Assembly (NCBI GenBank): GCA_034508935.3
Contig: CM067452.1
Span: forward strand, 10,168,930-10,232,929
Length of the DNA stretch: 64,000 nucleotides
DNA from: Berghia stephanieae
Taxonomy: Eukaryota > Mollusca > Gastropoda > Nudibranchia > Aeolidiidae
Reading direction: 5' to 3'
Shown: piece by piece, positions 10,590-43,040 of the stretch
How positions within the stretch are numbered: position 1 is the stretch's first letter
Layout of the letters: the number at the start of each line of letters is the position of its first letter
The notes under the pieces: model-generated
Databases searched by the model: none
What the model was told of the DNA's origin: nothing
The model's input: the letters and a program-made list of their open reading frames with translations, nothing else
Program-made: the position numbers and the translations under genes

Positions 10590-11086
10590 GTTTGTTTGTT
10601 TTTAAGGGTTATATCAGCGCCAGTAAAAAGGAAGAAGATGGGATAGTCGGAAGTTCTAGAATTACAATTAAAGCACCCAAGAGAGAGTAAGACAAAGGGG
10701 AATTGGGAACAAATAGGGATCAGATGTAGATTCAAAGAGCACACCATCAATGTACTTAAGTCTGATATCACTTAGAAGTCTCATCCAAACACAAGCACAA
10801 GATCCAACAAAGAGGAATACACTCAAATGCTTACTTTTCATTATACATTAAAAACAAGAAATATAATAATACATAACAGAGAGATGATTTACAAGGAAAA
10901 AAATATCATCTCCCAAAACAATAACTATGCATTCGACTGTTTCCCTTCCAGCCAAGGACTCCGGCCAAAACCAAGCAATCTCATACCAAGACAAAGACAG
11001 AAAGCATGTTGGAAAACAGATATAAAGGGATAGAAGACACGGTAAGTACCTCCCTGCCCATTGTGGAGGTAGGGAACCCCACCCAG
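10590..11086 (-). mobile_element. D retroposon copy 1, with target-site duplication
   Basis: About 500 bp of the D family, flanked by the direct repeat TATAATTGAATT (10578-10589 and 11087-11098). In its sense (-) orientation D starts CTGGGTGGGG and ends GCGCC-GTAAAACCC with an A-rich TTAAAAACAAAC-like tail. This copy lacks part of the 3' tail region, because the TTTACGGCGCTTGC block is absent. No open frame and no obvious tRNA-type promoter boxes. Confidence 0.88.
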
Positions 11087-11714
11087 TATAATTGAATTCG
11101 TATCACTTGTCTTACTGTGATATGTTTTGTCACCATAGACCGCTTAGAGCCTGTGACTCATGGTTACGTGCTTTATAAATGCCATTCATTATTATTATCT
11201 TGGGAAATTGAAAAATCGAGATAGCTCTGTGGTCGAAAATGTGTTGCGATTAACCGAAGTTTGTTGCAATTAACCAGTGACTTTTACATAGAATTAATTC
11301 CGTTTCTTGGGAAATGTTGCGATTATCCAGAGTGGACTTTAATACTATGTATTTGTCATCATTATTATAGTGTCCGATACACGTTTTTTTCCTTCTCTTT
11401 CTGACTCTTTTACAGCTGTCAGCGATCAAAAAATTCGTCGCCTCCTTTCCAGGTCCTTAGTGTACGATATAAGTATAAGGTGACTCGACTCCATGCCATA
11501 AGGGATACTCTTACTCTTACATGAAGCATGACAAAGAACCTAACTGTGACAAAATTGTAGTTACAAGAGGGAGGGGTGTGTGGAGGGAAAGGTGGGGGGT
11601 AACACCTCATAAGAAAACTAAATCCATCTTATCTGAATATTCACTGAAACCAAAAGACTCCTGATGATAGAGCCCAGGTGAAACCAAATGATCCTGTTCC
11701 ATACATCAAAGATA
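11087..11714. other. No gene; SINE-tail-like fragment at about 11102-11200
   Basis: The stretch GTGCTTTATAAATGCCATTCATTATTATT (about 11170-11198) resembles a SINE tail. The remainder shows nothing identifiable. Confidence 0.4.
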
Positions 11715-11726
11715 CAATGCCACATG

Positions 11727-12269
11727 TTTGTTTTGTTTGTTTTTAAGGGTTTTACGGCGCTTGCAACACATTTAGGTTATATCAGCGCCAGTAAAAAGGA
11801 AGAAAATGGGATAGTAAAAAGTTATAGAATTACAATAAAAGCACCCAAGAAAAAGTAAGACATAGGGGAACTGGGAACAAATAGGGATCAGATGTAGATT
11901 CCAAGAGCAGACCACCAATGCACTTAGTTTGAGATCACCTAAAAGTCTCATCCAGACACAAGCACAGGTCCCATCTAAGAGGAATACACTCAAATGTTTA
12001 CCAATCATTTAACATAATATGTAAACTCAACATAATACAATGCATAACAGAGAGATGATTTACAAGGAAAAAAATATCATCTCCCAAAACTATAACTATA
12101 CATTCGACTGTTTCCCTCCCAGCCAAGGAGCTCCGGCAAGGATCAGGACAAAACTAAGTAATCTCATTCCAAGACAATGACAGGAAACAATTGGGAAACG
12201 GGTATGGGGGGATAGAAGACACAGCATGTACCTCCCTGCCCACTATGGGAGGTCAGGATCCACACCCAG
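11727..12269 (-). mobile_element. D retroposon copy 2, full length, with target-site duplication
   Basis: 543 bp, flanked by CAATGCCACATG at 11715-11726 and 12270-12281. It has the complete D structure, with the A-rich tail at the left and CTGGGTG start at the right. It lies only 640 bp from copy 1 and in the same orientation. Confidence 0.93.
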
Positions 12270-12666
12270 CAATGCCACATGGAAAGGACCAATAATAATA
12301 GGGATAGGTGAGATAGCAATGATTTGGAGCCATTCAGAACCCATCGGGACATCACAGACTTGCCTACTATAACTTATAACATGAAAATCATACAATGCTC
12401 TTCTTTGCATGCGTTGTATATTATTTTGAATCCGAATAAACTTTGAAATGCCATATCTTCCTTGTTTATTGTTCGATTTTAGTGAAATAAATTGCTTTCT
12501 CCATGGTTTTATAAGTCCTTTCTAGTAACACTAACAGAAATGGCTTACAGAGCAAATGAAATTTTCACTTGTGGTACCTACTATAAGGAAAATTTCGTAG
12601 AATTACGAAATCTAGTCTCCAATTGCAGACCTTCATGAGCATCTCTGTAAGTCATTAATTAAAACT

Positions 12667-12867
12667 TATAGATAGACCGAAGTTGACGTCACTCAGGCCT
12701 TCGTTATTGGTTTTGGCCATCCACGTTTATGTGTAGTTCTCACTAAACTGTATTAACCAGACCATACTATTATAAACGTTCAAGATTACACAGAGTTTTG
12801 TGTGTTGGCCCGTCATATTTCCGAATGGCATTGTTGTGAGTTTCTTAGCCAAGCGCACACTATCTAC
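12667..12867 (+). mobile_element. MITE family F, copy 3 (diverged)
   Basis: It starts TATAGATAGACCG and carries GACGTCACTCAGGCCTTCG, then GTGTGTTGGCCCGTCATA and AAGCGCACACTATCTA at the end, about 85 percent like copies 1 and 2 by eye. Confidence 0.8.
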
Positions 12868-13031
12868 TGAACATGAAAGTTGATACCAGACAACATAATT
12901 TCAAGTGTTATTTAATTTTGTGATTGTGAGGGAAAATTTGTCGATGTTTAAAGTCAACTATAGCGACTAGCGACTACAGTTTTCGTCTTTTATAAAAATT
13001 TCAAGTAGGCAAGGTCTGTATAACAATACAA

Positions 13032-13625
13032 GAAAGTGAAATGTGACCTGCCATACAAGGCGACGATCACCAGAAGAAAGTGAAATGTGACCTGCCATAC
13101 AAGGCGACGATCACCAGAAGAAAGTGAAAAGTGACCTGCCATACAAGGCGACGATCATCAGAAGAATGTGAAAAGTGACCTGCCATACAAGGCGATGATC
13201 ACCAGAAGAAAGTGAAAAGTGACCTGCCATACAAGGCGATGATCACCAGAAGAAAGTGAAAAGTGACCTGCCATACAAGGCGACGACCACCAAGAAGAAA
13301 GTGAAAAGTGACCTGCCATACAAGGCGATGATCACCAGAAGAAAGTGAAAAGTGACCTGCCATACAAGGCGATGATCACCAGAAGAAAGTGAAAAGTGAC
13401 CTGCCATACAAGGCGATGATCACCAGAAGAAAGTGAAAAGTGACCTGCCATACAAGGCGACGATCACCAGAAGAAAGTGAAAAGTGACCTGCCATACAAG
13501 GCGACGATCACCAGAAGAAAGTGAAAAGTGACCTGCCATACAAGGCGACGATCACCAGAAGAAAGTGAAAAGTGACCTGCCATACAAGGCGACGATCACC
13601 AGAAGAAAGTGAAAAGTAACCTGCC
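13032..13625 (+). repeat. 44-bp minisatellite, about 13.5 copies
   Basis: The unit contains GAAAGTGAAAAGTGACCTGC and ATACAAGGCGATGATCACC. The spacing between successive GAAAGTG starts is 44 bp (13032, 13076 and so on); one unit is 45 bp. Copies differ mainly at cgAcg/cgAtg and at gaaAtg/gaaAag, so the array looks recently homogenised. Each unit holds a TGACCT hexamer. Diverged family G sequence flanks it on the right. Confidence 0.96.
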
Positions 13626-14108
13626 AGGTCTAGAAGTGCTCAAGACAATAAATATCATTGGTTGTACAATTGATACAACTCTTGACTCACTTTCTTTTGG
13701 TGATCTCCAGTGTATTGCGACAATATTTTTTGGGCAGTGTCAGGTCTTATTTAAATCATGGTCCGATACTCAATGAAAGATCACACCACAACAATCGTTA
13801 TATTTTAAAAAGAGAGTGAATAGTGGGTTGTATTCAAAATTACAATTGAGGAAATCAATTGCTACCTTGAGTACTAGCGACAACCCACTTTCTCTTTTGT
13901 ACGAGGGAACCTGCATATAAAATCATAACGAAAGAGTGAAAATGGAAAGGCTTCGTATGGGAACAAAACAGACAATGGACGTTTCGGGTACAAACCCTTC
14001 GTAGGCAGCCCTTACCGTTTTCTACTTTTCCATATAAAATCAACACTTAATAAAGTGAATGCCTTTTCCTCGTTCCAATTTGTTGGGGTTTTTAAAAAAT
14101 CTAAGTGT
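13626..14108. other. Diverged family G foldback remains
   Basis: ATCATTGGTTGTACAATTGAT, ...GGGCAGTGTCAGG and GGGTTGTATTCAAAATTACA resemble arm sequences of 7968-8335 in both orientations. No gene seen. Confidence 0.5.
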
Positions 14109-14802
14109 GTTCCATTGTAGTTATGGATAAAGTCCAACCTTGCTTAAGGGGATGGGCGGGTCCTGAAGGCGAAATTCTAAAATGTAATAAGTAGCTGACT
14201 TTTAGTGGTAATTTTAGGTTATGTACATCCTAATTAGAGGAAAAAAAATTGAAAACCTAAATTTCAGTTTTTGGTTACCATGGTAACGCCGCCATTTTGT
14301 AATTTGATACCCTATAATAAAGTAGTTTTCAAAATGCTAAGGCTTTGCCAAATGACAAGTTATTGACATGAAAATAGGTATACAAGTAGTATTTGAGCCA
14401 TTCATTTGGGCTAAGCATCGGTTTTCTGATATCTACAATAGTATTATTTTTATTGATTTTCAAAGTTCATCAATTTTGAAACATCAAAAATTGACCCATT
14501 TTTGGACTTTTGACCCTCATTTACGCAAAATTTATAAAATAAATCTGAAATACAAATGCTTAGTGTTATGAAGCTAGTAATACTGTATGCACATGCAAAA
14601 AATCATTCAAAAATGTTTACAAATAAAGGAAGAGTAGCAAAATAAAGGTAGAAAAAGCACAAACAGAGAAAAACGCATTCAAAGTTTCAAGCACAGGAAA
14701 CTCAGACAAGATCATGCATTCATGCGTCAAAATGACCCTGCTTGATGTGCAGGCCCTCCCTCTTCAGCCTCCTGTTCCTGCCTTGCCTTTTCTCGGCTTC
14801 AC

Positions 14803-14839
14803 ACACATACACACACACACACGTACGTACACACACACA

Positions 14840-14891
<52 letters not shown>

Positions 14892-14896
14892 ATCTA
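14803..14896. repeat. (CA)n-(CT)n-(CTAT)n compound microsatellite
   Basis: CA dinucleotides, then CT dinucleotides, then about ten CTAT tetranucleotides, ending directly before a SINE head. Confidence 0.95.
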
Positions 14897-14902
14897 AGCT
14901 AT

Positions 14903-15190
14903 GAGCGGCTATATGGTCTTGTGGTATGACACTCGCTTTCGGATCGGAAGGTCCTGGTTTCGAGCCTGGTTCAGCGCATAGTTGAGTCCTTGGAAAAGAC
15001 TATTTACTCCCGTTCTCTCACCGTATTTGGGTGTAAAATGAGTACTTAGCCGTCAACAGTGCTGTCGCTGTCGGAAAAATTGTAATATCGCCTTACAGGC
15101 GTAATGTCTTGTTCTTACATTTTACGTGTTGCTGTCGGTCAGGGACCCTTTGTAAAGCGTTTTGAGCACAGTTAGTGGATTTTGCGCTCT
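14903..15190 (+). mobile_element. tRNA-derived SINE family B, copy 1
   Basis: Head GCGGCTATATGGTCTTGTGG, then CGGATCGGAAGGTCCTGG and box-B-like GTTTCGAGCC. Body ATTTACTCCCGTTCTCTCAC and a tail ending AGCGTTTTGAGCACAGTTAG. A (CT)n run follows the tail. Confidence 0.88.
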
Positions 15191-17244
15191 CTCTCTCTCT
15201 CTCTCTATCGTTCTCAAGTGCATAACAAACCTCTCGCTCATTCGTTTACAACCAATACTCAGTCTAGCTCGACAGTAACTCCATTCATTTCATTGAGAGA
15301 CCTCAGCGCTTTTTCATTTTGCATCATGTTACGAAGGAGTGACAAATTCTATCTATAAAAATTCACAATAATATTACTGTTCCCATCTTGTTCGAGCTGC
15401 TGATTTTGCAAGTCGTACAATTCGAGTCTTTATAGGCATACTTGTTGCGTACGTGTCGGTACTTTTCACAAAACAAAACTTTTATGTCCCCGGGAAGAAG
15501 AAAAATCACACACAGAATAACAATGTTTACATGCGACGCATGCGAAGATGAGGTCAAAGCATGAACTTTGACTCGCCCGCTAACCACTCAGAAAGCAGTA
15601 TCAGGTCATGTTATCATCGACTATTTTGAACAGCCAATGAGAACAGCGCTAGCAAGGCAAGGGTCACAACAATTACTCACGATTTTACTACAATCAGTCA
15701 ACCCCTCACAATTGGGTCAGAGAAGGAGTTTTTGGAAAGGCTCTTGACTAAATATAGATAGACCGAAGACCTTGACAGTGGGCATTTCATATAGACCAAA
15801 AATAGACGAAACTATCGATACCAAACTTGCCTATTATTATCGATGTTTTATGCTCATATTGGCCTAATGTTTATATGGCTTTTTCGCTGTCAAGCCAGGC
15901 TGTAACATTATATTTACTGACCCCCTTGGACTTCAAGAGGTCAGTTTAGACCTAAACTGACCCATCTGAGAGTCAACAAACACATTTTCATGTAGCAAAG
16001 GTTTCAAACTTTTCAAAAATAAAAAAATCTGAAAATCGATATTTTACTCGATTTTTGACAATCGAGGACCCGCCCATCCCCTTAAAATGAACCAATCTTT
16101 CTGGTCCAGCAAAGTTGGCTTTATCAGGGTTCCATTGTATCGTGATTTAATCTTTCTGGACGTGTCAAGCTAAAATTTTACAAGGGCTTCAACCATAAAA
16201 ATAACTTCACAAGATACACTAAAGTTCACTGTCTGCTTTTCAGAGGCAGGTCAAAAGAACAGGATACTTTATTGTTGTTGTCATAATACACCACCATGCA
16301 GTTTGTTTGGATCTGACACACAAGATCAAGACAAGAATTAGGATAATATGTATTTTATATAATATATAATATAATAAAAGGATGAAGATAATATTATCAT
16401 ACCATATCAATGGTCTATGTTGTTATTAATGTAATATTAGTACAATTGAAGAATAGGTGTAGTAGATGTAAAGGTGAAAAAAAATAATACACAAAATATG
16501 TGAAAGAGAAACAAAAATCTAAAAAAAATCAAACAATTTTTAAAAATTATGTCAGCAAGCCACTAACACTGAATACAGCAAACACTTTTGAATCAACTTA
16601 CACAAGAAATATTATGACATCGTTCCTTCTCAAATAATTCAAGGTCTTTCATCATACTTATACTTTATCTATGTCTAGCCAAAGAGCAGTCAATAAGTCA
16701 GACTTATCTGAGACAATATTACAATCCTTCTTCCGTGAAGCCGAGTAGGGCACAGACAAAGCATGAAAAATAGTCATAGAAAATCATTTTGTAAATAACA
16801 CTGATATTTATGAAATGAAATCCTTGAAAACCTGCTCTTTCTGGAGCTTTCAAGCTGTGTATCAATTGCTCAATCAAACAACCCTGATACTTTAATATTA
16901 AACAATTTTGTCGTTTGCAAAATCAATGAAAATTTAAAATTAAAAAAGAAGAAAATAAAGAAAAAAAAAAAGAAAAAGAAAGAAAGAAAGAAACAACCCA
17001 CAAAAACCAAATCCAATTCCCAATATTATTATAATAAACCTATTCACTTTCTGGATTCAGATGGGCTATCAATGAAACAAAGCACTACTGGCTAATAATA
17101 TAGCAATTTCCACACAATAAATGAAGAGTCTAATTTCAGAACCTGTCAAAACTTTTTCAGCTTTCAGTGAACTTTCAGAGAAAACTGACTTTTCTGTCAT
17201 ACATTTGATGGGGTTAAATAAGAAAGTAAACATCTTTGCAAACA

Positions 17245-17377
<133 letters not shown>

Positions 17378-19439
17378 TAATACCTTCAAAGTGTTGAAAA
17401 TTCAGCTTTTCCCTAGTGATTTCAATGTGTCCCCACGGACTAAAATAGAGGTTGTTTTCTAACATTGCATGCCTCAACGGGATTTGAATGTTGGCTCCTC
17501 AGTATATCTCTCACCAAATCCATGGGATTATGTGCACTAGAACTCTTTTTTCTAAAAACACCTCACAAGTGCAATATATCATAGAGCTTCATTAAAATTG
17601 AAGCCAATTAAGTTATCATGAACAATTTAATTCACAGGTGTGGCCTGAGAAGACATACAAATGACAAAAACTTTGAAAACCTAAATTTCCAAATTTATCA
17701 AAATATCTTAATTCTGGACCAAGCTACTAACAAAAGAATACACACTGACAATCATTCTCTACGGTTCTATCTATAATTTGCCCATACATCCCGAAGACAA
17801 TCAGCACAACATCCTAACAAAATTTGTCAGATGATCCCTTCTATACCTCTGTGAAATGTTACCACACTATCACCGAACAGTCGAAAAATTATATATTCTT
17901 TAAAACAAAAAATTCTCTGACAAGGTCACTATGGACACAAGAAAGTGATAATTGCAAAAAATTTTTTTTTTAAATGAAGAAGCTTTATTACCAACGGGTA
18001 TGAAGTTATGAAGCCTTTCAGAATATAATCACGGTCCCATCTTCATTCAATTTCATTGTATAACAGAACTGAGCCGCCATGAGTGAAAGTTACTCAATGA
18101 TATTAATCCTGCAAAGGCAGGTGCTCAGAAAAAAAAATCCTGCAACTACCAATAAGAGGAAAAAACAGAAGTGCGGTTAATTATATAAACTACAGTGGTG
18201 ATCCAGTTGCCGGTTTTTTTCATTTTCGAATTCCGGCCAGACCAAAAAAAAACGGCGAGACCTCTTTTTCAAAAATAAAAATCCGGCCATGCCGGATTTT
18301 TCCGGCGAACTTTCACCCATGGAGCCGTCGATTCCTGTTTACAACTGCCTTTTATTACAGTAACATTGTTCTCAGAAAATGTCCTAATAGAAACTGCAAC
18401 CTCATTGCAAAACAGTCAATCTAGACTAAGAACGAAAGTTCATATTCATAACATCTTGACTTCAAGGGAAAAAAAAAAAATGGACCAATCACAATCTTGC
18501 ATGATGTCCACCCTTTGACAAGTCAAAATCACCACTTTTAAACAATATAAGATAGTTGTAAAGAGGCTTCCTCATCTCCCGCAAATGGTGAAACCACTAT
18601 CACAAAGATGGAGCCAAAAATTCGTAGTTATACAAACTGTTCAGACTTAATCAGGTTCATATAATCATTTCAAGCATAGATAAAAAACGAGAAATGGACC
18701 AACAGTATCTAAAAATGTAATTTTAATGAACAGCTCGGTATTAAGTGATCTGTTTTTCTTTCTATATTTGACTTTGACCTTACCAAAAGTGGTATTGAAA
18801 TTAATTTTGACCACAGATAACCAATAGCCATCATAAGAAATATACATTTTCCAAAATAATTTGTACCATTTAAATGTATGTTCGCTAAGTGGTGTTCCAA
18901 CTATTTACCAACTTTGCTTGTAAAACAAAAACAAGAAAAATCAAGTGGCAACAGAAGATATTTAGCTTGTGATCATGGGGTTCCCAATTCGAGTAAATGA
19001 CATATGATTCTTTTTCATCCAAACCACTAAAAACAAAAACTGCCAACTGTTTTGCACATTTGCTTTTTCCGACCCTGTCAATCATTGTATGCCTTTCCTG
19101 TTAGATGGTACACTTTTTGACATAAGAATTTATTCTATTTCTCTCATACTTATGAAGGTCTCTATAATTCTGCGCGATTTCCACCTTGTTCAACTTAACT
19201 TACAGTCCATGTAGCAGTAATTTGTTTAACATCATTGCTCACACAAAAACATGATTATTTCCAAAAGCATTTTACGAGGGTGCTGACTACAAGTTTTTAT
19301 TTTAGAATTGTACATTTTCCCCAAAATTCTTACTCTTTTTGATATAAGTAATTAAACGCCTTTTCTTACACTGTGATTGGCAGGTCTGCCAAGAGGCCTA
19401 AAAGTAAAAGGGAGTAACACACCAAATTAACAAATTCAA

Positions 19440-19927
19440 TTGTTTGTTTATATGATTTTGCTTTTTGACAAGGCTAGTGACACTTTTCGGTCATTTCAGA
19501 ACCAGTAAAAAGGAAGATGATGGGGGAAAATTTGTAGATCTGAAGTTGAAAGCACCGCAGATAAAGCAAGACAAAGGGGACTGGTTCATATTATAGGGTA
19601 CAAAGGATTCCGCAATAAATCGATACTTTGCCTATTTCAACATGACCTAATGGTGCCATCCAGGCACAAGCAAAGGATCCCCCTATGAACGAACACCCAA
19701 ATGCTCGCAAAGAACATATATATACTCAAGACTGAAACAATACTAGTACATGGCAGAGAGGTGATTTATATTGAAAAATATACCATCTCTCAAAAAAATC
19801 AAAAAACAATCAACCTCAATCCAGAACAAAGAAAGAGAGCAACATGGAAAGGGAAACCAGATACAGGGGTTTAGAAGATGAAGAGTGACATCACTGCCCA
19901 CCACGGCAGGCGAGAAGACCCGACCCA
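19440..19927 (-). mobile_element. D retroposon copy 3 (old, diverged)
   Basis: It shares CAGTAAAAAGGAAGATGATG, ...AGACAAAGGGGA, GATGGT...CATCCAGGCACAAGC and the end CCCGACCCAG with the D family, but with many substitutions and indels. No clear target-site duplication remains. Confidence 0.75.
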
Positions 19928-21555
19928 GATATTCAAAATTCTTTAAAATAAGAGAGAATGCTCTACTGCTACAGCACTGAAGCTGAGGAATCAATTCTAT
20001 AGAGAGAAAAAAATAAAAATAAATACCAAGACAGTAAACTGCCATATTTGGATAATGTTCAGATAATCAAAGCGTACCTATCTATATTAATTTAATTCAT
20101 TGTTCCTGTCTTTTAACAGTATATAAACAAGCAAAAACAAAAATTAAACATAAAAACAAAAAACTATAAAACAACTTAATGCTTTGCACACAGAAAAATC
20201 CACATTTCTATCCATTTGTGTAGCAGGTTCCTCATTCAAACAAGAAATGTCTCCAGTATACCAAAATAGACTTGATCACAAAGGTATTTATGTTATCCAT
20301 CACAAAGGTCCCATGACCGGTGGTGTCTCTCCAGCTCCCATTTATGAAAGAAAGAAAAGATAAAAAAAGGAAATGTGACTTGAAAATCCTACTTTTATAC
20401 TCCAAAATGGCCATACTACTAACATTCAAAAACACATCACGAATCATCCAGCAGATCGAAAGACAAAATAATGACAACTGTCCTGAAATAAACACAGGTA
20501 TAAAAGGGTGGTAGGCTTCAGGATGAATGATAAAAAAAGAATTTGATTTGTTAAAGTTTATGTCTGATAGTTTCAATTTAATAAAAGCAGTTCATAAACT
20601 GTTCGTTTTGTTTTCTTTCCCCACCCCCAAATATATATTACAAATATAATCGTCGTCTCTTAACTTAAAACACTGTCCTTCGAAATATGGTACAACACAC
20701 ACGAAATTTTCATAACACAAAAAGAATGAATGTCTTTACATTAAGTGTACAAGTGTCTTCATTGTTAGGTATCACATTTCAAGAATTATCCACTGCACTT
20801 GCTGGGGGAGTCATAATTATAACAGTAGCAGTGGTAGTAGTGTTGGTAAATCTAACAAATCCCATGGTAGCAAAGCACACCGTAGCGAAAATTCAGCAGT
20901 TTAAATCAATCTTTTCTTTTCACTTATTATTAGTCACATGGTAAAAAGAAGGGGAGTATCTAACAGGTTGGTGGGTGGGTCGGTCACTTCATGATGGTTA
21001 GTATAGAGGAATGCTATGTATGGTGATGTTTCCCACGAATCAATTGTTTTGTCTTCTTCTTTTAGGTCTTTGCTGCACTTACATAGATATAATGCAATAA
21101 AGTGTATATATCTGACTATAAACAAAGTCATCCACAAAAAGGAAAGGGCAAAAAGTCTCCAATGACCAAAAACAGTGTTATCAAAGTTGTTGAAAAAAAA
21201 TAATATTAGAAGCACTTTATGGTTACCGTGCCCATTTGTTTGCTGGTCATAATATTTGTCAAAATGATAATGAAATAGTGATAAAATTGAGTCACATTTT
21301 GCAGACATGAGGCGTTAACTACATCTAACTTTTCTTTAAAAAAGAACATTGAAACACAAGTCAATAGCTTCCAATAGTTGAACACTGAAAAATATTGGCT
21401 ACACAATAAGAGGAGGGAAACAAAATCTCCACTTGGCTTGTTTGAAAAAAAAAAAAAATAATGAGGAGAGCTTTGTGCAAAACTGTGTTGTCATTTTGAC
21501 GCACATGAGCAGCTTCTACAAGTCCAAAATGCTGAATCCTGACTGGACAGATCAT

Positions 21556-41301
<19,746 letters not shown>

Positions 41302-41600
41302 CCCAAAGAATTAACAGAGACACACACGCTAAAAAGTGTTCTTTCACAGTCTTTTGGTAACAAATTATCAAGGAAAACAATCCCGATTATTGTGGTTTTG
41401 TTTACAACACTTTACAGAATCCAAAATGAATAATAAAAAAAAAACTCGCGCACAACCCGACACAAGTCAGCCCTTACTCAAACAGGAAATTCCCTTCCTC
41501 AATTCGTCAATGGCGTCGACTACGCATGTGTAGCTCTGTATGCCTCGATTCCACAATGGTGTCACGTGGCTAGGAGACTTCATTGGTATTGGTATTGTTG
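41302..41600 (-). promoter_or_regulatory. Presumed YTHDF 5' UTR and promoter region
   Basis: Directly upstream of the MSANDQ start codon (41301). Compared with neighbours it has several CpGs (CTCGCGCACAACCCGACACA, GGCGTCGACTACGC) and an E-box GTCACGTGGC at about 41563-41572. The transcription start is not visible, and no TATA box at a convincing place was found. Confidence 0.4.
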
Positions 41601-41601
41601 T

Positions 41602-42320
41602 CAATGTACACAAATCCCAAGGAAAAAAAAAATTATAACCCAGCTTGCATAACAATAAATTTATTCACAGAAGATTATAAAAAAAATATTACGATATCAC
41701 TGTGGTGCCGATACCATAGTCTCAAATTGTTGACATCTTAATTTATATCTTTGCCGATGAGCATTCCCTACTTCAAACATTACACCGGCATAATAAACCC
41801 GTTCTATTATGGGGTGTCGTCGACGTGAACTTTTGGTAGGTCTGATAACCCAAATTTTTATAGGCATTTTATTATAATGGGAATACTCTCAAACAAACGC
41901 ATCATATTTTCCATTACAACAATGTTTGGACGAAAAAATAGTATTTCCGTCTTTTCTTCTTGAAAATCATCATCATCATCGTCCTCGTCGTCGTCATCGT
42001 CTTCCCCGTTTTCTCGTCACCAGATAATAATATTGCATCGGGTTTCGGGCTCAAAAACAATTATGCCAAAAAATTGTCCATTACAACAATGATAAATTAG
42101 GCCCATGATAATAATTGTGCTCGGATGTCAGGCCTGCATATATATGTACCTCCACGTCGATTAAAATGATATTTTCCATTACTTATGCAATAGACAATAT
42201 AATTATAATAATCAAGTTATTTATTTAGTCATAATCGGATTTTAGCCCTTTAAAAAAAAAATAATAAAATTGCAAGTCTCAAATTGAACTCAATTGGGCT
42301 TTAATTTGGCATTGTTGGAA
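41602..42320. other. Intergenic, between YTHDF and ACAD8; nothing identified
   Basis: It contains (ATC)n-like runs near 41960-42000. The words GGTCTGATAACCCAAATT (about 41839) and TCCATTACAACAATG recur at 49735-49830, suggesting an unclassified dispersed repeat. Confidence 0.45.
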
Positions 42321-42638
42321 TGAAGATAAAGATAAAGGGAGTAAATCTGACTCATGAATGAACAACACAAAACAAACGACGTTTCGGCCTTTTTTCAAGT
42401 AAACACAGAATATATATATATACGTCTATATATATATTAGATTGCTATAATAATATAGGCGAAAATTTGTAAATGTGTGTTTGTGTGATGGGGGGGGGGG
42501 GGAGGGGGGGGAGGGGTTATTGAAGAATACCAGACAGCAATAGTGTTATTAGTGGTCCCCTACCTTCGCTGTTAAGAAACGTCGTTTGTTTTGTGTTGTT
42601 CATTCATGAGTCAGATTTACTCCCTTTATCTTTATTTC
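42321..42638. mobile_element. MITE-like element with 60-bp terminal inverted repeats and internal poly-G
   Basis: GATAAAGATAAAGGGAGTAA... through AACAAACGACGTTT (42321-42382) is matched by its reverse complement at 42576-42638, nearly perfectly. The loop carries TA repeats and a poly-G run (about 42491-42515). Confidence 0.8.
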
Positions 42639-42851
42639 CATTTTATTGACTCATTTAGGCACCTCTATTCTCCATTTATTTGGAATGAAGAACATTTGGC
42701 GTTTGATTGGGGTACCTTCCCATTACGTCAATGAAACATTGCAGTTTAGGTTGTCAGACGTTTTTGTAAGTTACACGTAGTAATTTTGCAATTAATTTTT
42801 TTCCTTCATGAAGATAGGTCATCATCATCTTCTTCTTCATGATCATGATCA

Positions 42852-43040
42852 TGGGGGGGCAGCTTGGCTCAGCAGTACGGTTTTTGCTTCTTACCCGAAG
42901 GTACCGAGTTCGATCACCTGCCGCTGCGCTGTGTGGCCTTGCGCAAATCACCTCGCCTTAGCTCAATTTACGGCGTTGCACTGTGGCTGACGCCTGGGTT
43001 ATTCATGTTTTCCCTTGGAATAGACCCTGGAGACAAAATC
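42852..43040 (+). mobile_element. tRNA-derived SINE family C, copy 1
   Basis: GGGGCAGCTTGGCTCAGCAG (box A), GTACCGAGTTCGATCACC (box B), then GTGTGGCCTTGCGCAA and GGAATAGACCCTGGAGAC. About 80 percent like the copy at 57935-58156. Confidence 0.85.

Larger units (their letters stand above)
14109..16139. mobile_element. About 2-kb element with perfect 21-bp inverted repeats and flanking 11-bp direct repeat
   Basis: The sequence around AAGGGGATGGGCGGGTCCT at 14144-14164 is present as an exact reverse complement at 16065-16085. The similarity extends outward (GATAAAGTCCAACCTTGC against GATAAAGCCAACTTTGCT). The direct repeat GTTCCATTGTA lies just outside both ends (14109-14119 and 16129-16139). The interior has no credible reading frame, so the element is non-autonomous. 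A microsatellite and a tRNA-SINE are nested inside. Confidence 0.65.

Noticed and set aside
13032-13625. CRISPR-like array
   Set aside because: There are no unique spacers between repeats; units are contiguous 44-bp tandem copies in animal DNA.
42321-42638. Assignment of the 60-bp inverted repeat to a named retroelement family because of the GGCCGAAACGTC-like word
   Set aside because: A single short word is too little; it is reported only as a MITE-like foldback.
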